From Natroniella sp046097105 (GTDB lineage: Bacteria > Bacillota > Halanaerobiia > Halobacteroidales > Halobacteroidaceae), in the NCBI RefSeq assembly GCF_046097105.1, contig NZ_CP175562.1, forward strand, positions 372,001 through 436,000: a stretch of DNA of 64,000 bases, written 5' to 3'. This document shows positions 47,039 through 55,203 of the stretch, piece by piece. A program made the position numbers and the translations under genes. The notes under the pieces were generated by a model. That model ran no database searches. It saw only the letters and a list, made by a program, of their open reading frames with translations, and was not told where the DNA came from. Position 1 is the stretch's first letter. Every line of letters starts with the position of its first letter.

Positions 47039-47740
47039 ATGGAACTTTTAATTGAGGGATTACAAGAAGCTATCTCTTTGCTTCTAACTTTTGATCCACA
47101 AGTGGTTGATATAATTTTAACATCCCTACATGTAACAGGAACGGCACTCTTTTTTGCAGCTTTAATTGGAATTCCTCTAGGAGCATTTTTAGGGTTGAAT
47201 GATTTTCCAGGCAAGTCCATCATTGTAGCAGTACTTTATACAGGTATGGGTTTTCCCCCAGTAGCGATTGGATTATTAGTTTTTATTACTTTTTCTTCAG
47301 CAGGGCCTTTTGGTTTTCTTAACTGGCTCTTTACTACTAGAGCCATGATTATAGCTCAAATAATTATATCTTTCCCTTTAGTAGCTGGTTTTACTATGAC
47401 AGCAGTAAGTAGTGTAGATAATAATCTATTGTTACAACTTAAGTCTCTAGGAGCTACTAAGAGGCAGATTGTACTAGCGATTTTAAAGGAATCGAGATTA
47501 GGGGTTTTAGTTTCAATTATTGCTGGTTTTGGAGCAATTATATCAGAAGTAGGAGCAGTAATGATGGTTGGTGGAAATATTGAAAGGAGTACTAGAGTAC
47601 TAACGACAGCAATCGTATTAGAGACTAGAAAAGGAAATTTTGGGCTTGCAATCTCTTTTGGAATTATTCTATTAGCGATTACTTTTGTAGTCAACTTCTG
47701 TATGTCTAATTTATCAGTGAGAGGAGGGGGAAGAGATTAA
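47039..47740 (+). CDS. tupB: tungstate ABC transporter permease TupB
   Basis: A 233-aa permease with five or six hydrophobic segments. Landmarks include TSLHVTGTALFFAALIGIPLG, the YTGMGFPPVAIGL stretch, and the ATPase-contact loop LKSLGATKRQIVLAILKE. The later ISEVGAVMMVGGNIE is typical of TupB. TTGGAGG precedes ATG 47039. Its stop codon overlaps the proposed ATT start of tupC. Confidence 0.93.
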   Translation: MELLIEGLQEAISLLLTFDPQVVDIILTSLHVTGTALFFAALIGIPLGAFLGLNDFPGKSIIVAVLYTGMGFPPVAIGLLVFITFSSAGPFGFLNWLFTTRAMIIAQIIISFPLVAGFTMTAVSSVDNNLLLQLKSLGATKRQIVLAILKESRLGVLVSIIAGFGAIISEVGAVMMVGGNIERSTRVLTTAIVLETRKGNFGLAISFGIILLAITFVVNFCMSNLSVRGGGRD

Positions 47741-48467
47741 GGATATAGTATATACTTTAAATAATATATCTAAAACTTATCAAGGTCGTAATGTTTTATC
47801 AATCAATAAATTATCAATCAATGCGGGAGAAGTGTTTTGTTTAGTAGGGCCAAGTGGGGCAGGGAAGAGTACTTTGTTACGAATCTTAAACTTTTTAGAA
47901 GTAGCTGATCAAGGGGAGGTTAAATTTTTAGATAAGGTCTATAATCAATCTAAGTTACCTGATTTAGATATTAAACGTAAGATAACTACCGTCTTTCAAA
48001 GACCAGCCTTAATGACCAGTTCAGTAGTTAAAAATATCGCTTATCCGTTAAAAATAAGAGGAGAAGAAATTGATTGTGATCAAATTGATCAGCTGATAGT
48101 TAAACTTGGCCTTAAGGAGTTGAAGAATCAACGGGCTGATAAACTTTCGGGAGGAGAAGCACAGCGGGTTTCGTTAGCGAGAGCTTTAATCTTTAATCCT
48201 AAGGTATTATTACTTGATGAACCGACTTCAAACCTTGATCCAGCGAATATAAAGATTATTGAAGATATAATTATCGATTACATTAAAAATAACAAGACTA
48301 CTATTGTAATGGTAACTCATAATTTATTTCAGGCCAAAAGATTAGCAGATAGAGTTGGATTATTGCATAATGGGAGTTTTATAGAAGTTAAAGAAAAAGA
48401 AGAGTTTTTTAATAATCCAAAGCAAGAGATAACTAAAGATTATTTAGCAGGGAGATTAATCTGTTAA
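47736..48467 (+). CDS. tupC: tungstate ABC transporter ATPase TupC (apparent ATT start)
   Basis: The ATPase drives TupAB. Walker A GPSGAGKST is at about 38-46, followed by signature LSGGEAQRVSLARAL and Walker B VLLLDEPTSNLD. The first canonical start, GTG 47832, lies at residue 33, just before Walker A, and would delete the first beta strands. The frame is open back to 47721, and the upstream codons encode the expected IVYTLNNISKTYQGRNVLSI. GAGGAGGGGG ends 5 nt before an in-frame ATT at 47736, which overlaps the tupB stop. I therefore propose AUU initiation coupled to tupB. A sequencing error or a later GTG start is the alternative. Confidence 0.82.
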   Translation: MKDIVYTLNNISKTYQGRNVLSINKLSINAGEVFCLVGPSGAGKSTLLRILNFLEVADQGEVKFLDKVYNQSKLPDLDIKRKITTVFQRPALMTSSVVKNIAYPLKIRGEEIDCDQIDQLIVKLGLKELKNQRADKLSGGEAQRVSLARALIFNPKVLLLDEPTSNLDPANIKIIEDIIIDYIKNNKTTIVMVTHNLFQAKRLADRVGLLHNGSFIEVKEKEEFFNNPKQEITKDYLAGRLIC

Positions 48468-48492
48468 GATTGAATCGTTAAAGGAGAGGTTT

Positions 48493-48828
48493 ATGAAAAT
48501 TAATTATAAAATTTGGTTAGAGAATGATCAAGGAGAACGGGTGATGGGTAAAGGTTTATTAGCCTTACTAAGGTTTATTGATCAGACTGGTTCTATTAAT
48601 AAAGCTGCTAAAGAATTAGAGATGTCATATCGTGCTGCCTGGGGTAAATTGAATAAAGCTGAAGAAGAATTAGGTTATGATTTAATTGAAAGAAAGGCAG
48701 GAGGAAGAGGAGGTGGAGGTAGCCGATTAACGGAGAAAGGAAATCACTTGCTCGACAAATTCAACAAGTTCAGTAAAAAGGTAGATGAAGAACTAAATAC
48801 AATGTTTTTAGATTTTTTTAATAAATAA
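48493..48828 (+). CDS. ModE-like winged-helix regulator, DNA-binding domain only
   Basis: A 111-aa protein matching the N-terminal LysR-like helix-turn-helix of ModE: LLRFIDQTGSINKAAKELEMSYRAAWGKL (recognition region about 26-54), followed by the wing with RKAGGRGGGGSRLTEKG. The C-terminal molybdate-binding (TOBE) domains of full ModE are absent, so metal sensing must be indirect or in this domain. It is the last intact gene of the tup operon and probably binds the palindrome at 46115-46140. AAAGGAGAGG precedes ATG 48493. Confidence 0.88.
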   Translation: MKINYKIWLENDQGERVMGKGLLALLRFIDQTGSINKAAKELEMSYRAAWGKLNKAEEELGYDLIERKAGGRGGGGSRLTEKGNHLLDKFNKFSKKVDEELNTMFLDFFNK

Positions 48829-48833
48829 TTTAT

Positions 48834-49169
48834 ATGTATCAACACCACTTTACAAGAAAACTAAATAAAAAATGCGACCAACTTCCTTTTTTAGATGACA
48901 GTTTTGATCTGATAGCCTGTAGGAATTTAGTTTGCAAGTTAGTAGAGCCTGAGAAAATTTATCAAGAATGGCATAGGGTTTTAAAAGAAGGAGCTGAAGG
49001 TTTACTTTTGAGCTATTAACTAAGGCCTAAGTGGGATTATGAAGTATTAAGAGAGTGTAGCTTTAAAAATATAATACTTGAATTAGAAGTGTCAGATAAG
49101 GCTTGGAATAAAAAGAAACAGATCTGTTATGGTACTACTCCTCTATTTTCAGTCTTTCTTAGTAAATGA
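48834..49169 (+). pseudogene. decayed class I SAM-dependent methyltransferase
   Basis: The frame starting near 48834 encodes LPFLDDSFDLIACRNLV and EWHRVLKEGA, typical of the middle of a class I methyltransferase. It hits an in-frame TAA at 49017-49019. The same frame then continues with PKWDYEVLRECSFKNI and GTTPLFSVFLSK to TGA 49167, which resembles the C-terminus of the same family. The SAM-binding glycine motif is missing, so the 5' half is lost and the central part is probably deleted too. It directly follows the ModE-like gene. Confidence 0.75.
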
Positions 49170-49206
49170 TAAAATCACAAAAATTTAATTTATATGCAGG
49201 AGAAAG

Positions 49207-49236
49207 TTGATTGATAGTGAATAATTGGTTTATAAT
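49207..49236 (+). promoter_or_regulatory. promoter of the main cob operon
   Basis: TTGATT (49207-49212) and TATAAT (49231-49236) with an 18-bp spacer, just before the third cobalamin riboswitch. Confidence 0.65.
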
Positions 49237-49247
49237 ATAATATGCTG

Positions 49248-49600
49248 ATGATTGGGTGCCTTTGGTTAGTTGACTAAAGGAGAATAGGGAATCAGGTGTA
49301 AATCCTGAGCGGGCCCGCCACTGTAACCGAGTAAAAGTAGTTGACAGTTTATAGTTGATAATTTATAGTTAAGATCTATTAATGGTCTTGTTTTTAATTA
49401 TTAATTACAATTATCAATTGCTTTTAAGCTGGAAGTCAGGAGACCTGCCTAATTATTTAGCCTACTATTTCTCGATGGTAAGAAAGGTAGGTAATTAGCT
49501 GTATTGATTAATTACTTCAATCTTTAGTTGTTGGATTGATGTTTTTAGACTCTTTATATCTAATTACCTCTGATCTTATTAATAAGATCAGAGGTTTTTA
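49248..49600 (+). promoter_or_regulatory. cobalamin riboswitch 3 with terminators (cbiX operon)
   Basis: The aptamer has GGGAATCAGGTGTAAATCC, GCGGGCCCGCCACTGTAA and the B12 box AGTCAGGAGACCTGCC (about 49433-49448). A possible antiterminator pairs GTAATTAG and CTGTATTGATTAATTAC. Two terminator-like hairpins follow: TCAATC/GATTGA (49518-49539) and a 15-bp perfect stem ACCTCTGATCTTATT (49566-49580) with its complement and T-run. It should switch off cbiX-cbiA when adenosylcobalamin is plentiful. Confidence 0.92.
49334..49423 (+). repeat. hairpin repeat inside the riboswitch
   Basis: AAGTAGTTGACAGTTTATAG and ATTATCAATTGCTTTT form the arms of an imperfect, AT-rich hairpin between the conserved riboswitch core and the B12 box. 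The left arm resembles the family 2 repeats found before cbiE, cbiF and cbiB. Confidence 0.55.
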
Positions 49601-49720
49601 TTTTTAGATTAAAAAGAAATCGGAGAGATTATTTCTTGCTTAGATTATTGATGCCTTTAATAGTCAATTAAAAAATTACTAAAAATAATTAGAAATCAAG
49701 TAAAAGAAAGGAAGATAAAT

Positions 49721-50086
49721 ATGAAAACTGGAATTATCGTATTAGGACATGGAAGTAGAGCAACAGAGGCTACTCAAGTTTTTACTGAGATTGTGGATAA
49801 GGTTAGAGAGAAGGTAGACTATGACTTAGTAAAGGGAGCAGCGATGGAGCTAGCTGAACCTAGTTTGCAAGATAGTGTAGCAAAGATTATCAAAGCAGGT
49901 GCAGAGAAGGTAGTTATTGTTCCTCTATTTTTATTTCCTGGGATACATATTCAAGAGGATATTCCTAATTTAATTGAGCAATTAGAAGTAGAATACCCTA
50001 AAGTTGAGTTTAAGTTTGGAAGAAATCTCGGTGCTGATGATAAGATAGCAGATATTCTTGCTGAACGAATTGAGGAAGCGGAATAA
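49721..50086 (+). CDS. cbiX: sirohydrochlorin cobaltochelatase, short CbiX
   Basis: CbiX(S) inserts cobalt into sirohydrochlorin, the first committed step of anaerobic corrin synthesis. The 121-aa single-domain form has the metal-site histidine in LGHGSR (H10) and a second in LFPGIHIQED. KGAAMELAEPSLQD is also typical. AAGGAAG precedes ATG 49721. It heads the operon under the third riboswitch and takes the place of CbiK. Confidence 0.94.
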   Translation: MKTGIIVLGHGSRATEATQVFTEIVDKVREKVDYDLVKGAAMELAEPSLQDSVAKIIKAGAEKVVIVPLFLFPGIHIQEDIPNLIEQLEVEYPKVEFKFGRNLGADDKIADILAERIEEAE

Positions 50087-50134
50087 GTTTAAGGTATGTG
50101 ATAATAAATTGAAATTAATAGGGAGGGGAAAATA

Positions 50135-50755
50135 ATGGAGATACTTAAACAGCCACAAAAAATAGAGGATCGAAGTATGAAGATTATTGATGAAGAGGTT
50201 GGAGGGTTTGATTGCTCACCTAAAGAGGCGAAGGTGATAAAAAGAGTGATTCATGCTACTGCTGATCTTGAATTTAAAGAGTTAGTAGTTATTTCTGATG
50301 GAGCGATAGAGTCAGCTTTAAAGGTATTAAAGTCAGGGGCCAATATCGTAACTGATGTTAATATGTTGAAGCAAGGAGTCAGTAAGCGTAAGACATCAGA
50401 GTTGGGCAATGAGATCAATTGTTTTATCAGTGATGATAATATTGCTCAACAAGCTAAGGAAGCAGGGGTTACTAGATCGATGATGTGTATGAGAAAGGCA
50501 GTTGAAGATCCTGATAATAAGATCTTTGCTATTGGAAATGCTCCGACTGCTTTATTTGAATTGATGAAGTTAATAGAAGAGGGGAAAGTAGAACCAGATT
50601 TGATTGTTGGAACTCCAGTTGGATTTGTAGGAGCTAAAGAATCTAAGGAAGAATTAGAGAAGTTAGATGTACCTTATATTACTGTTCGAGGAAGAAAGGG
50701 AGGCAGTCCAGTTGCTGCTTCGATTATGAATGCATTATTATATCAGATTGACTAG
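50135..50755 (+). CDS. cbiC: cobalt-precorrin-8 methylmutase
   Basis: CbiC moves the methyl group from C11 to C12, giving cobyrinate. The 206-aa protein carries the proton-donor histidine in VIHATADLEF (H40), followed by SGANIVTDVNMLKQGV, AIGNAPTALFEL, and GTPVGFVGAKESKEEL. GGGAGGGG precedes ATG 50135. It follows cbiX by 48 bp. Confidence 0.96.
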   Translation: MEILKQPQKIEDRSMKIIDEEVGGFDCSPKEAKVIKRVIHATADLEFKELVVISDGAIESALKVLKSGANIVTDVNMLKQGVSKRKTSELGNEINCFISDDNIAQQAKEAGVTRSMMCMRKAVEDPDNKIFAIGNAPTALFELMKLIEEGKVEPDLIVGTPVGFVGAKESKEELEKLDVPYITVRGRKGGSPVAASIMNALLYQID

Positions 50756-50930
50756 GAATTAGTAACTAGTGATTAGTGACTAGTAATTAGTAAGATCAAG
50801 AAACTACTAATTTACACAGATTAGCACCAATTAAAACAATTAATTTTTTATTTGTGTTTATTGGTGTTAATTTGTGGTTGCAGGGTTTGATTGTCAACTA
50901 TTCAATATTAATTATTAAATGCTTTCAAAG
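50756..50930 (+). repeat. composite repeat region before cbiD
   Basis: TAGTAACTAGTGATTAGTGA tandem-like units are followed by an inverted repeat (CACAGATTAGCACCAAT with ATTGGTGTTAATTTGTG) and a family 1 end TATTAATTATTAAATGCTTT, reaching almost to the cbiD ribosome binding site. Confidence 0.55.
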
Positions 50931-50940
50931 GGGTAGCATT

Positions 50941-52035
50941 ATGGGATTTGAATCTTACATAGTTAGAGATGGTAAAAAGTTGAAGCGAGGTTATACGACA
51001 GGGAGTGCTGCTACAGCTGCTGCTAAAGCAGCGACTAAGATGTTAGTGACTGAGCAAGAGGTTGAGACGATCAAGATAGATACTCCAGCGGAGATTGAGC
51101 TTGAACTAGAAGTTGTTAAGGCCAGTTATAATAACGAGCAAGCTACAGCTTCGATCATTAAAGATGGTGGAGATGATCCAGATGTGACGGATGGTTTGGA
51201 GATTGTAGCTCATGTGGAATTGCTTGATATACCGAGAATTGAGTTAGATGGTGGTCGAGGGGTGGGCCAAGTAACCAAACCAGGTTTAGCAACTGAAGTG
51301 GGAGAAGCAGCGATCAATCCTGTTCCACGAAAGATGATTACAGAGGAAGTTAAGAAGGTATTACCTGATAAGCAAGGTGCCAAGATAATAATCGAAGTTC
51401 CTAAAGGAGTTGAGACAGCAGCTAAGACCCTCAATCTCCAGCTAGGGATTGAAGGAGGGATCTCGATCTTGGGAACGACAGGGATTGTAGAGCCTATGTC
51501 CGAGCAATCATATAAGGATTCTTTGGTATTGGCGATTGATCAGGCTTTAGCTACTGGAGAAGAGGAGTTAGCCTTTGTCTTTGGTAATTATGGTAAGAGA
51601 ATGGCTGCTAAATTGGGTTATCAACCACAGCAAGTGATCAGGATGAGTAATTTTGTTGGTTTTATGCTGAAGTATGCAGTAGAGAAAGGGGTCAGCGAGT
51701 TGACTTTAATTGGACACTTAGGCAAGTTGGTTAAGGTGGCTGCTGGCATCTTTAATACTCACAGTTATGTAGCTGATGCTAGAAGAGAGACGATAGCAGC
51801 TTATACTGCTGCCAGTGGTGGTCAACAGGAGTTGATCGAAGAGATTTTGGCTGCTAATACTGCAGAGGAGACGATAGAGTTACTTAAAGAAGCTGAGTTG
51901 ACAGAGGTCTTTGATCTGTTGGCTGAGCGGGTTGCAACCAGAGCTGAAGAGTATGTGAAGGGTGAGTTGGAAGTAAGAAGTTTACTCTTTTCAATGGAAG
52001 AAGAAGTTTTAGGAAGTCATGGATTAGAGTTATAA
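50941..52035 (+). CDS. cbiD: cobalt-precorrin-5B C1-methyltransferase
   Basis: CbiD methylates C1 of the ring in the anaerobic pathway, using SAM. The 364-aa protein has LKRGYTTGSAATAAAKAA at the N-terminus, the IKDGGDDPDVTDGLEI motif, GVGQVTKPGL, GGISILGTTGIVEPMS and GHLGKLVKVAAGIFNTHS. ATG 50941 follows AAAGGGG; a start at 50854 would include repeat sequence. The presence of cbiD marks the oxygen-independent route. A 375-bp gap follows. Confidence 0.97.
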   Translation: MGFESYIVRDGKKLKRGYTTGSAATAAAKAATKMLVTEQEVETIKIDTPAEIELELEVVKASYNNEQATASIIKDGGDDPDVTDGLEIVAHVELLDIPRIELDGGRGVGQVTKPGLATEVGEAAINPVPRKMITEEVKKVLPDKQGAKIIIEVPKGVETAAKTLNLQLGIEGGISILGTTGIVEPMSEQSYKDSLVLAIDQALATGEEELAFVFGNYGKRMAAKLGYQPQQVIRMSNFVGFMLKYAVEKGVSELTLIGHLGKLVKVAAGIFNTHSYVADARRETIAAYTAASGGQQELIEEILAANTAEETIELLKEAELTEVFDLLAERVATRAEEYVKGELEVRSLLFSMEEEVLGSHGLEL

Positions 52036-52052
52036 TTAAACGTTATTTTCTG

Positions 52053-52300
52053 TATGACATGAGAGGTTTTTCGTTCTGAAAGATTTTTTCTAAACTTCTA
52101 AGACTCATCTTCACTGAAACCTCAATTATAAACGCAAGGTAGGTTTCAGTACTAGCTCATCGAGAGCGTCGCGAATAAATAAGAGCAAGCTAATTTAAAA
52201 TAGGAAATTAGCTAAATCAAGCTCTTATTTATTTCTCAATTCGTCAAGAAGTTGAACGAAAAAATCTAGATGTCACTATAAAAAACTCTCATGACAAAGT
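52053..52300 (+). repeat. nested inverted-repeat element between cbiD and cbiE
   Basis: Outer arms CATGAGAGGTTTTTCGTTC (near 52059-52077) have complements GAACGAAAAA (near 52254-52263) and AAAAAACTCTCATG (near 52281-52294). Inside are the hairpins ACTGAAACCT/AGGTTTCAGT (52113-52150) and AATAAGAGC-AAGCTAATTT (52178-52198) with its complement ending near 52231. No ORF or terminator T-run is evident. Confidence 0.55.
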
Positions 52301-52346
52301 TTGAGTGTATAGTATTTTATGAGTTTAGTTTTATTTGATTTTAAAG

Positions 52347-52396
52347 GTTTTAATGCCTTTAACTGTCAACCGTAAACTGTACACTATCAATTACGA
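52347..52396 (+). repeat. family 2 repeat before cbiE
   Basis: GGTTTTAATGCCTTTAACTG is followed by TCAACCGTAAACTGTACACT. The same arrangement occurs before cbiF (54391-54434) and cbiB (61747-61795). Confidence 0.6.
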
Positions 52397-52410
52397 AGCG
52401 GGGTGGTTAG

Positions 52411-53037
52411 ATGAGTAAGATCTATGTTTTAGGGATTGGCCCGGGTACTAAAGATTATGTACTGCCGATTACGGATAAGCTTGTTAGAGAAGCCGACCTT
52501 CTAATTGGAGGGAAGCGGGCTCTAGCTTTATTTAAAGAATATAATAAAGAAGAGGTGGTAATTAAGGTTGATTTAGCGAAGATTAAAGATTGTATTGAAG
52601 CTAATTATCAAAGTAAACAGATCGCAGTCTTAGTTTCTGGTGATACTGGTTTATATAGTATGCTCAATTACTTAAAAAGATATTTCTCTGATGAAGTATT
52701 GGAGGTTGTGCCAGGGATTAGTGCTATGCAATTAGGTTTTGCTAAAGCTAAGCTCAGTTGGCAGGATGCTAAGTTGACCAGTCTGCATGGTAATCAAGAT
52801 AAGGAAGAATTACTGGAGTTGCTTGTTGAGCATAATAAAGTGGGCTTCTTTACAGATAATAAGTTTCCTCCGCACCAGATCGCTGAATATTTGACAGCGG
52901 AAGGTTTAGGAGATAAACAGGGAATTGTAGCTGAACGACTTTCCTATCCAGAAGAGAAAGTGATTAAGGGGAGTTTGGCTGAGTTGAGTCAGCAGGAATT
53001 TGGAGGTTTGACAGTGATGGTGATTTGTGATGAGTAA
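52411..53037 (+). CDS. cbiE: cobalt-precorrin-7 C5-methyltransferase
   Basis: CbiE methylates C5 of the corrin ring. The 208-aa tetrapyrrole methylase begins IYVLGIGPGTKDYVLP, has the SAM loop VLVSGDTGLYSML and the VPGISAMQLGFAKA motif. It overlaps the following cbiT by 8 bp (ATGAGTAA), and the two often act as, or are fused into, the C5,C15-methylase/decarboxylase CobL. GCGGGGTGG precedes ATG 52411. A family 2 repeat ends just before that site. Confidence 0.95.
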   Translation: MSKIYVLGIGPGTKDYVLPITDKLVREADLLIGGKRALALFKEYNKEEVVIKVDLAKIKDCIEANYQSKQIAVLVSGDTGLYSMLNYLKRYFSDEVLEVVPGISAMQLGFAKAKLSWQDAKLTSLHGNQDKEELLELLVEHNKVGFFTDNKFPPHQIAEYLTAEGLGDKQGIVAERLSYPEEKVIKGSLAELSQQEFGGLTVMVICDE

Positions 53038-53617
53038 GTGGCAGTATCAAGTTTCTGGTATTCCTGATGCTGAGTTTATCAGAGGTGGATTGCCGATGAC
53101 CAAAGAGGAGGTCAGGGCGGTTGCGATCTCTAAATTGAGGTTGAAAGAGGATACAGTGATGTATGATATTGGTGCTGGAACCGGTTCAATCAGTATTGAA
53201 GCTGCTTTAGTTGCTAAAAAGGGACAGATTTATGCTATTGAGAAAGAAGAGGAAGGGATGGAGTTAATTGCCCAGAATATGAAGCAGTTTGGAGTCGATA
53301 ATATTGAATTGATTTATGGTGAGGCACCAGAGGCTTTAGCTGATTTACCACCAGTCGATCGGGTCTTGATCGGTGGTAGTGGAGGGAATCTAGATCAGAT
53401 CCTAGAAGTGGTGACTGATAGATTGACTCCTCAAGGAAGGGTTGTTGTCAATGCTGTGACCATGAATACCTTGACTGCAGCTTATCAGAAGTTAGAAGAG
53501 CTTGACTATCATCTAGATATCTGTAATCTAGCAGTTACGAGAACGAGAGAGGTTGGTAGTTATCAGATGTTTAATGGATTAAATCCAGTTTATATTATTA
53601 GTGGAGAGAAGAGGTGA
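53030..53617 (+). CDS. cbiT: cobalt-precorrin-6B C15-methyltransferase (decarboxylating)
   Basis: CbiT methylates C15 and removes the C12 acetate carboxyl. The 195-aa class I methyltransferase has GGLPMTKEEVRAVAISKLRL, the SAM motif MYDIGAGTGSISIEAAL, then VDRVLIGGSGGNLDQIL and VVVNAVTMNTL. ATG 53030 overlaps the cbiE stop; GTG 53027 is an alternative. It is followed at once by cbiL. Confidence 0.95.
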   Translation: MSKWQYQVSGIPDAEFIRGGLPMTKEEVRAVAISKLRLKEDTVMYDIGAGTGSISIEAALVAKKGQIYAIEKEEEGMELIAQNMKQFGVDNIELIYGEAPEALADLPPVDRVLIGGSGGNLDQILEVVTDRLTPQGRVVVNAVTMNTLTAAYQKLEELDYHLDICNLAVTRTREVGSYQMFNGLNPVYIISGEKR

Positions 53618-53621
53618 CAGG

Positions 53622-54323
53622 ATGAGTGGTAAATTATATGGTTTAGGAGTTGGCCCAGGTGATCCAGAGTTATTGACCTTAAAAGCTAAACGAGTTTTGG
53701 AAGAAGTTGATATGATATGTACTCCACAGTCTAAAAAAGGTAGAGATAGTGTTGCCTTACAGATAGTCAAAGAAGAGGTGGATTGTCAAGGTCGAGTTAA
53801 GAAATTACTCTTTCCAATGATCTATGATCAGGATGAATTGAACAAGTTTTGGGATCAAGCAACAGAGGAGATGGTTACCTTATTAGAAGAGGGCCAAGAC
53901 CTGGCTTTTATTACTATTGGGGACCCCTTATTATATAGTACTTATATTTATGTCTTAGAACGGATTAAGAATAATCACCCAGAGATTGAGGTGGAGACGG
54001 TACCCGGGATTACTTCTATTGCAGCAGCTAGTTCACGGTTTAATCTGCCGTTGACTGAAAAAGATGAGAAATTAGTTATTGTGCCGGCAACTTATGATCA
54101 TGACAAGCTAGAAGAGATAATCAAACAGAATGAAAATATTGTTTTACTTAAGGTAGCTAAGTATTATGATCAAATTGTTGAATTATTAACTGAACTGGAG
54201 TTGCAGGAGAATGCCTGGTTTGTCAGTCGTTGTGGGCAAGAGGATGAATTGATTACCAAGGATTTAGATTCTTTGGTAGGAACGGATGTTGATTATTTAT
54301 CGATGATGATCGTTAAAAAGTAA
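53622..54323 (+). CDS. cbiL: cobalt-factor II / precorrin-2 C20-methyltransferase
   Basis: CbiL adds the C20 methyl group, the first methylation after cobalt insertion. The 233-aa protein starts LYGLGVGPGDPELLTLKA, has TIGDPLLYSTYIYVL and VPGITSIAAASSRFNLPL, and lacks any fused domain. ATG 53622 is preferred, with GAGGTGACAGG directly upstream; the upstream ATG in the same frame at 53601 lies in cbiT. A 128-bp repeat-filled gap follows. Confidence 0.95.
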   Translation: MSGKLYGLGVGPGDPELLTLKAKRVLEEVDMICTPQSKKGRDSVALQIVKEEVDCQGRVKKLLFPMIYDQDELNKFWDQATEEMVTLLEEGQDLAFITIGDPLLYSTYIYVLERIKNNHPEIEVETVPGITSIAAASSRFNLPLTEKDEKLVIVPATYDHDKLEEIIKQNENIVLLKVAKYYDQIVELLTELELQENAWFVSRCGQEDELITKDLDSLVGTDVDYLSMMIVKK

Positions 54324-54434
54324 TGAATATTTAATAATGAATAATTAATAGTTAAAAACCAATTAACAATTAAAAAGTTTTTGGCTTTAAGAGGTTTTTT
54401 AACTGTAAACTGTCAACTGTAAACTGTACACTAA
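54324..54434 (+). repeat. composite repeat (families 1 and 2) before cbiF
   Basis: GAATATTTAATAATGAATAA is followed by TTTTTTAACTGTAAACTGTC and ACTGTAAACTGTACACTA. The array ends 18 bp before the cbiF start codon. Confidence 0.6.
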
Positions 54435-54451
54435 CTAGAGGGGGTAGGTCA

Positions 54452-55198
54452 ATGAAGGTTTATTTTATTGGAGCAGGAGCAGGTGATCCTGAATTATTGA
54501 CGATTAAAGGGATGAAAGCATTAGAACAAGCAGAGGTCGTAATTTATGCAGGATCATTGGTCAATCCTGAAGTTTTGGAGTATGCTCCGCAAGCGGAAGT
54601 TTATAATAGTGCGAGCATGACTTTAGAAGAAGTATTAGAGAAGATAGAAGAAACGGTTGCAGATAATAAGATAGTAGCCCGAGTCCATACAGGTGATCCT
54701 AGCATCTATGGAGCGATTCAAGAGCAGATGGATCATTTACATGAAGTAGGAATTGAGTATGAAATTATCCCTGGAGTCAGTTCATTCTTAGCTGCAGCTG
54801 CAGCAGTGGAACGGGAGTTTACTTTACCAGATGTTACTCAAACTGTAATTGTAACGCGGATGGAAGGAAGAACTCCTGTACCAGAGAAGGAGAAGTTGGC
54901 TAAGCTAGCTCAACATAATGCTTCAATGGCAATCTTTTTGAGTGTCCAGATGATTGAAGATGTAGCAGCAGAGTTGACTAAGGAGTATTCTAGTTCAACA
55001 CCGATTGCTGTAATTCAGAAGGCATCTTGGGCTGATCAAAAGATAGTCAAGGGTACTTTAGAAGATATAGCTGTGAAGGTTAAGGAAGCAGGAATTAATA
55101 AGACTGCTATGATCTTGGTCGGTGATTTCTTAGATACTGAATATGAAAAATCAAAATTATATGACAAAAACTTTACCCATGAATTTAGAGAGGCCTAA
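54452..55198 (+). CDS. cbiF: cobalt-precorrin-4 C11-methyltransferase
   Basis: CbiF adds the C11 methyl group. The 248-aa protein begins VYFIGAGAGDPELLTIKG, followed by VIYAGSLVNPEVL, the ARVHTGDPSIYGAIQEQ motif and IPGVSSFLAAAAAVEREFTLP, which are highly diagnostic for CbiF/CobM. GAGGGGGTAGG precedes ATG 54452. cbiG starts 5 bp after its stop. Confidence 0.97.
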   Translation: MKVYFIGAGAGDPELLTIKGMKALEQAEVVIYAGSLVNPEVLEYAPQAEVYNSASMTLEEVLEKIEETVADNKIVARVHTGDPSIYGAIQEQMDHLHEVGIEYEIIPGVSSFLAAAAAVEREFTLPDVTQTVIVTRMEGRTPVPEKEKLAKLAQHNASMAIFLSVQMIEDVAAELTKEYSSSTPIAVIQKASWADQKIVKGTLEDIAVKVKEAGINKTAMILVGDFLDTEYEKSKLYDKNFTHEFREA

Positions 55199-55203
55199 AG
55201 CGA

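Noticed and set aside
48834..49019. Functional 61-aa methyltransferase-like protein
   Set aside because: It lacks the SAM-binding motif, and matching family sequence continues after its stop codon, so it is better read as a pseudogene.
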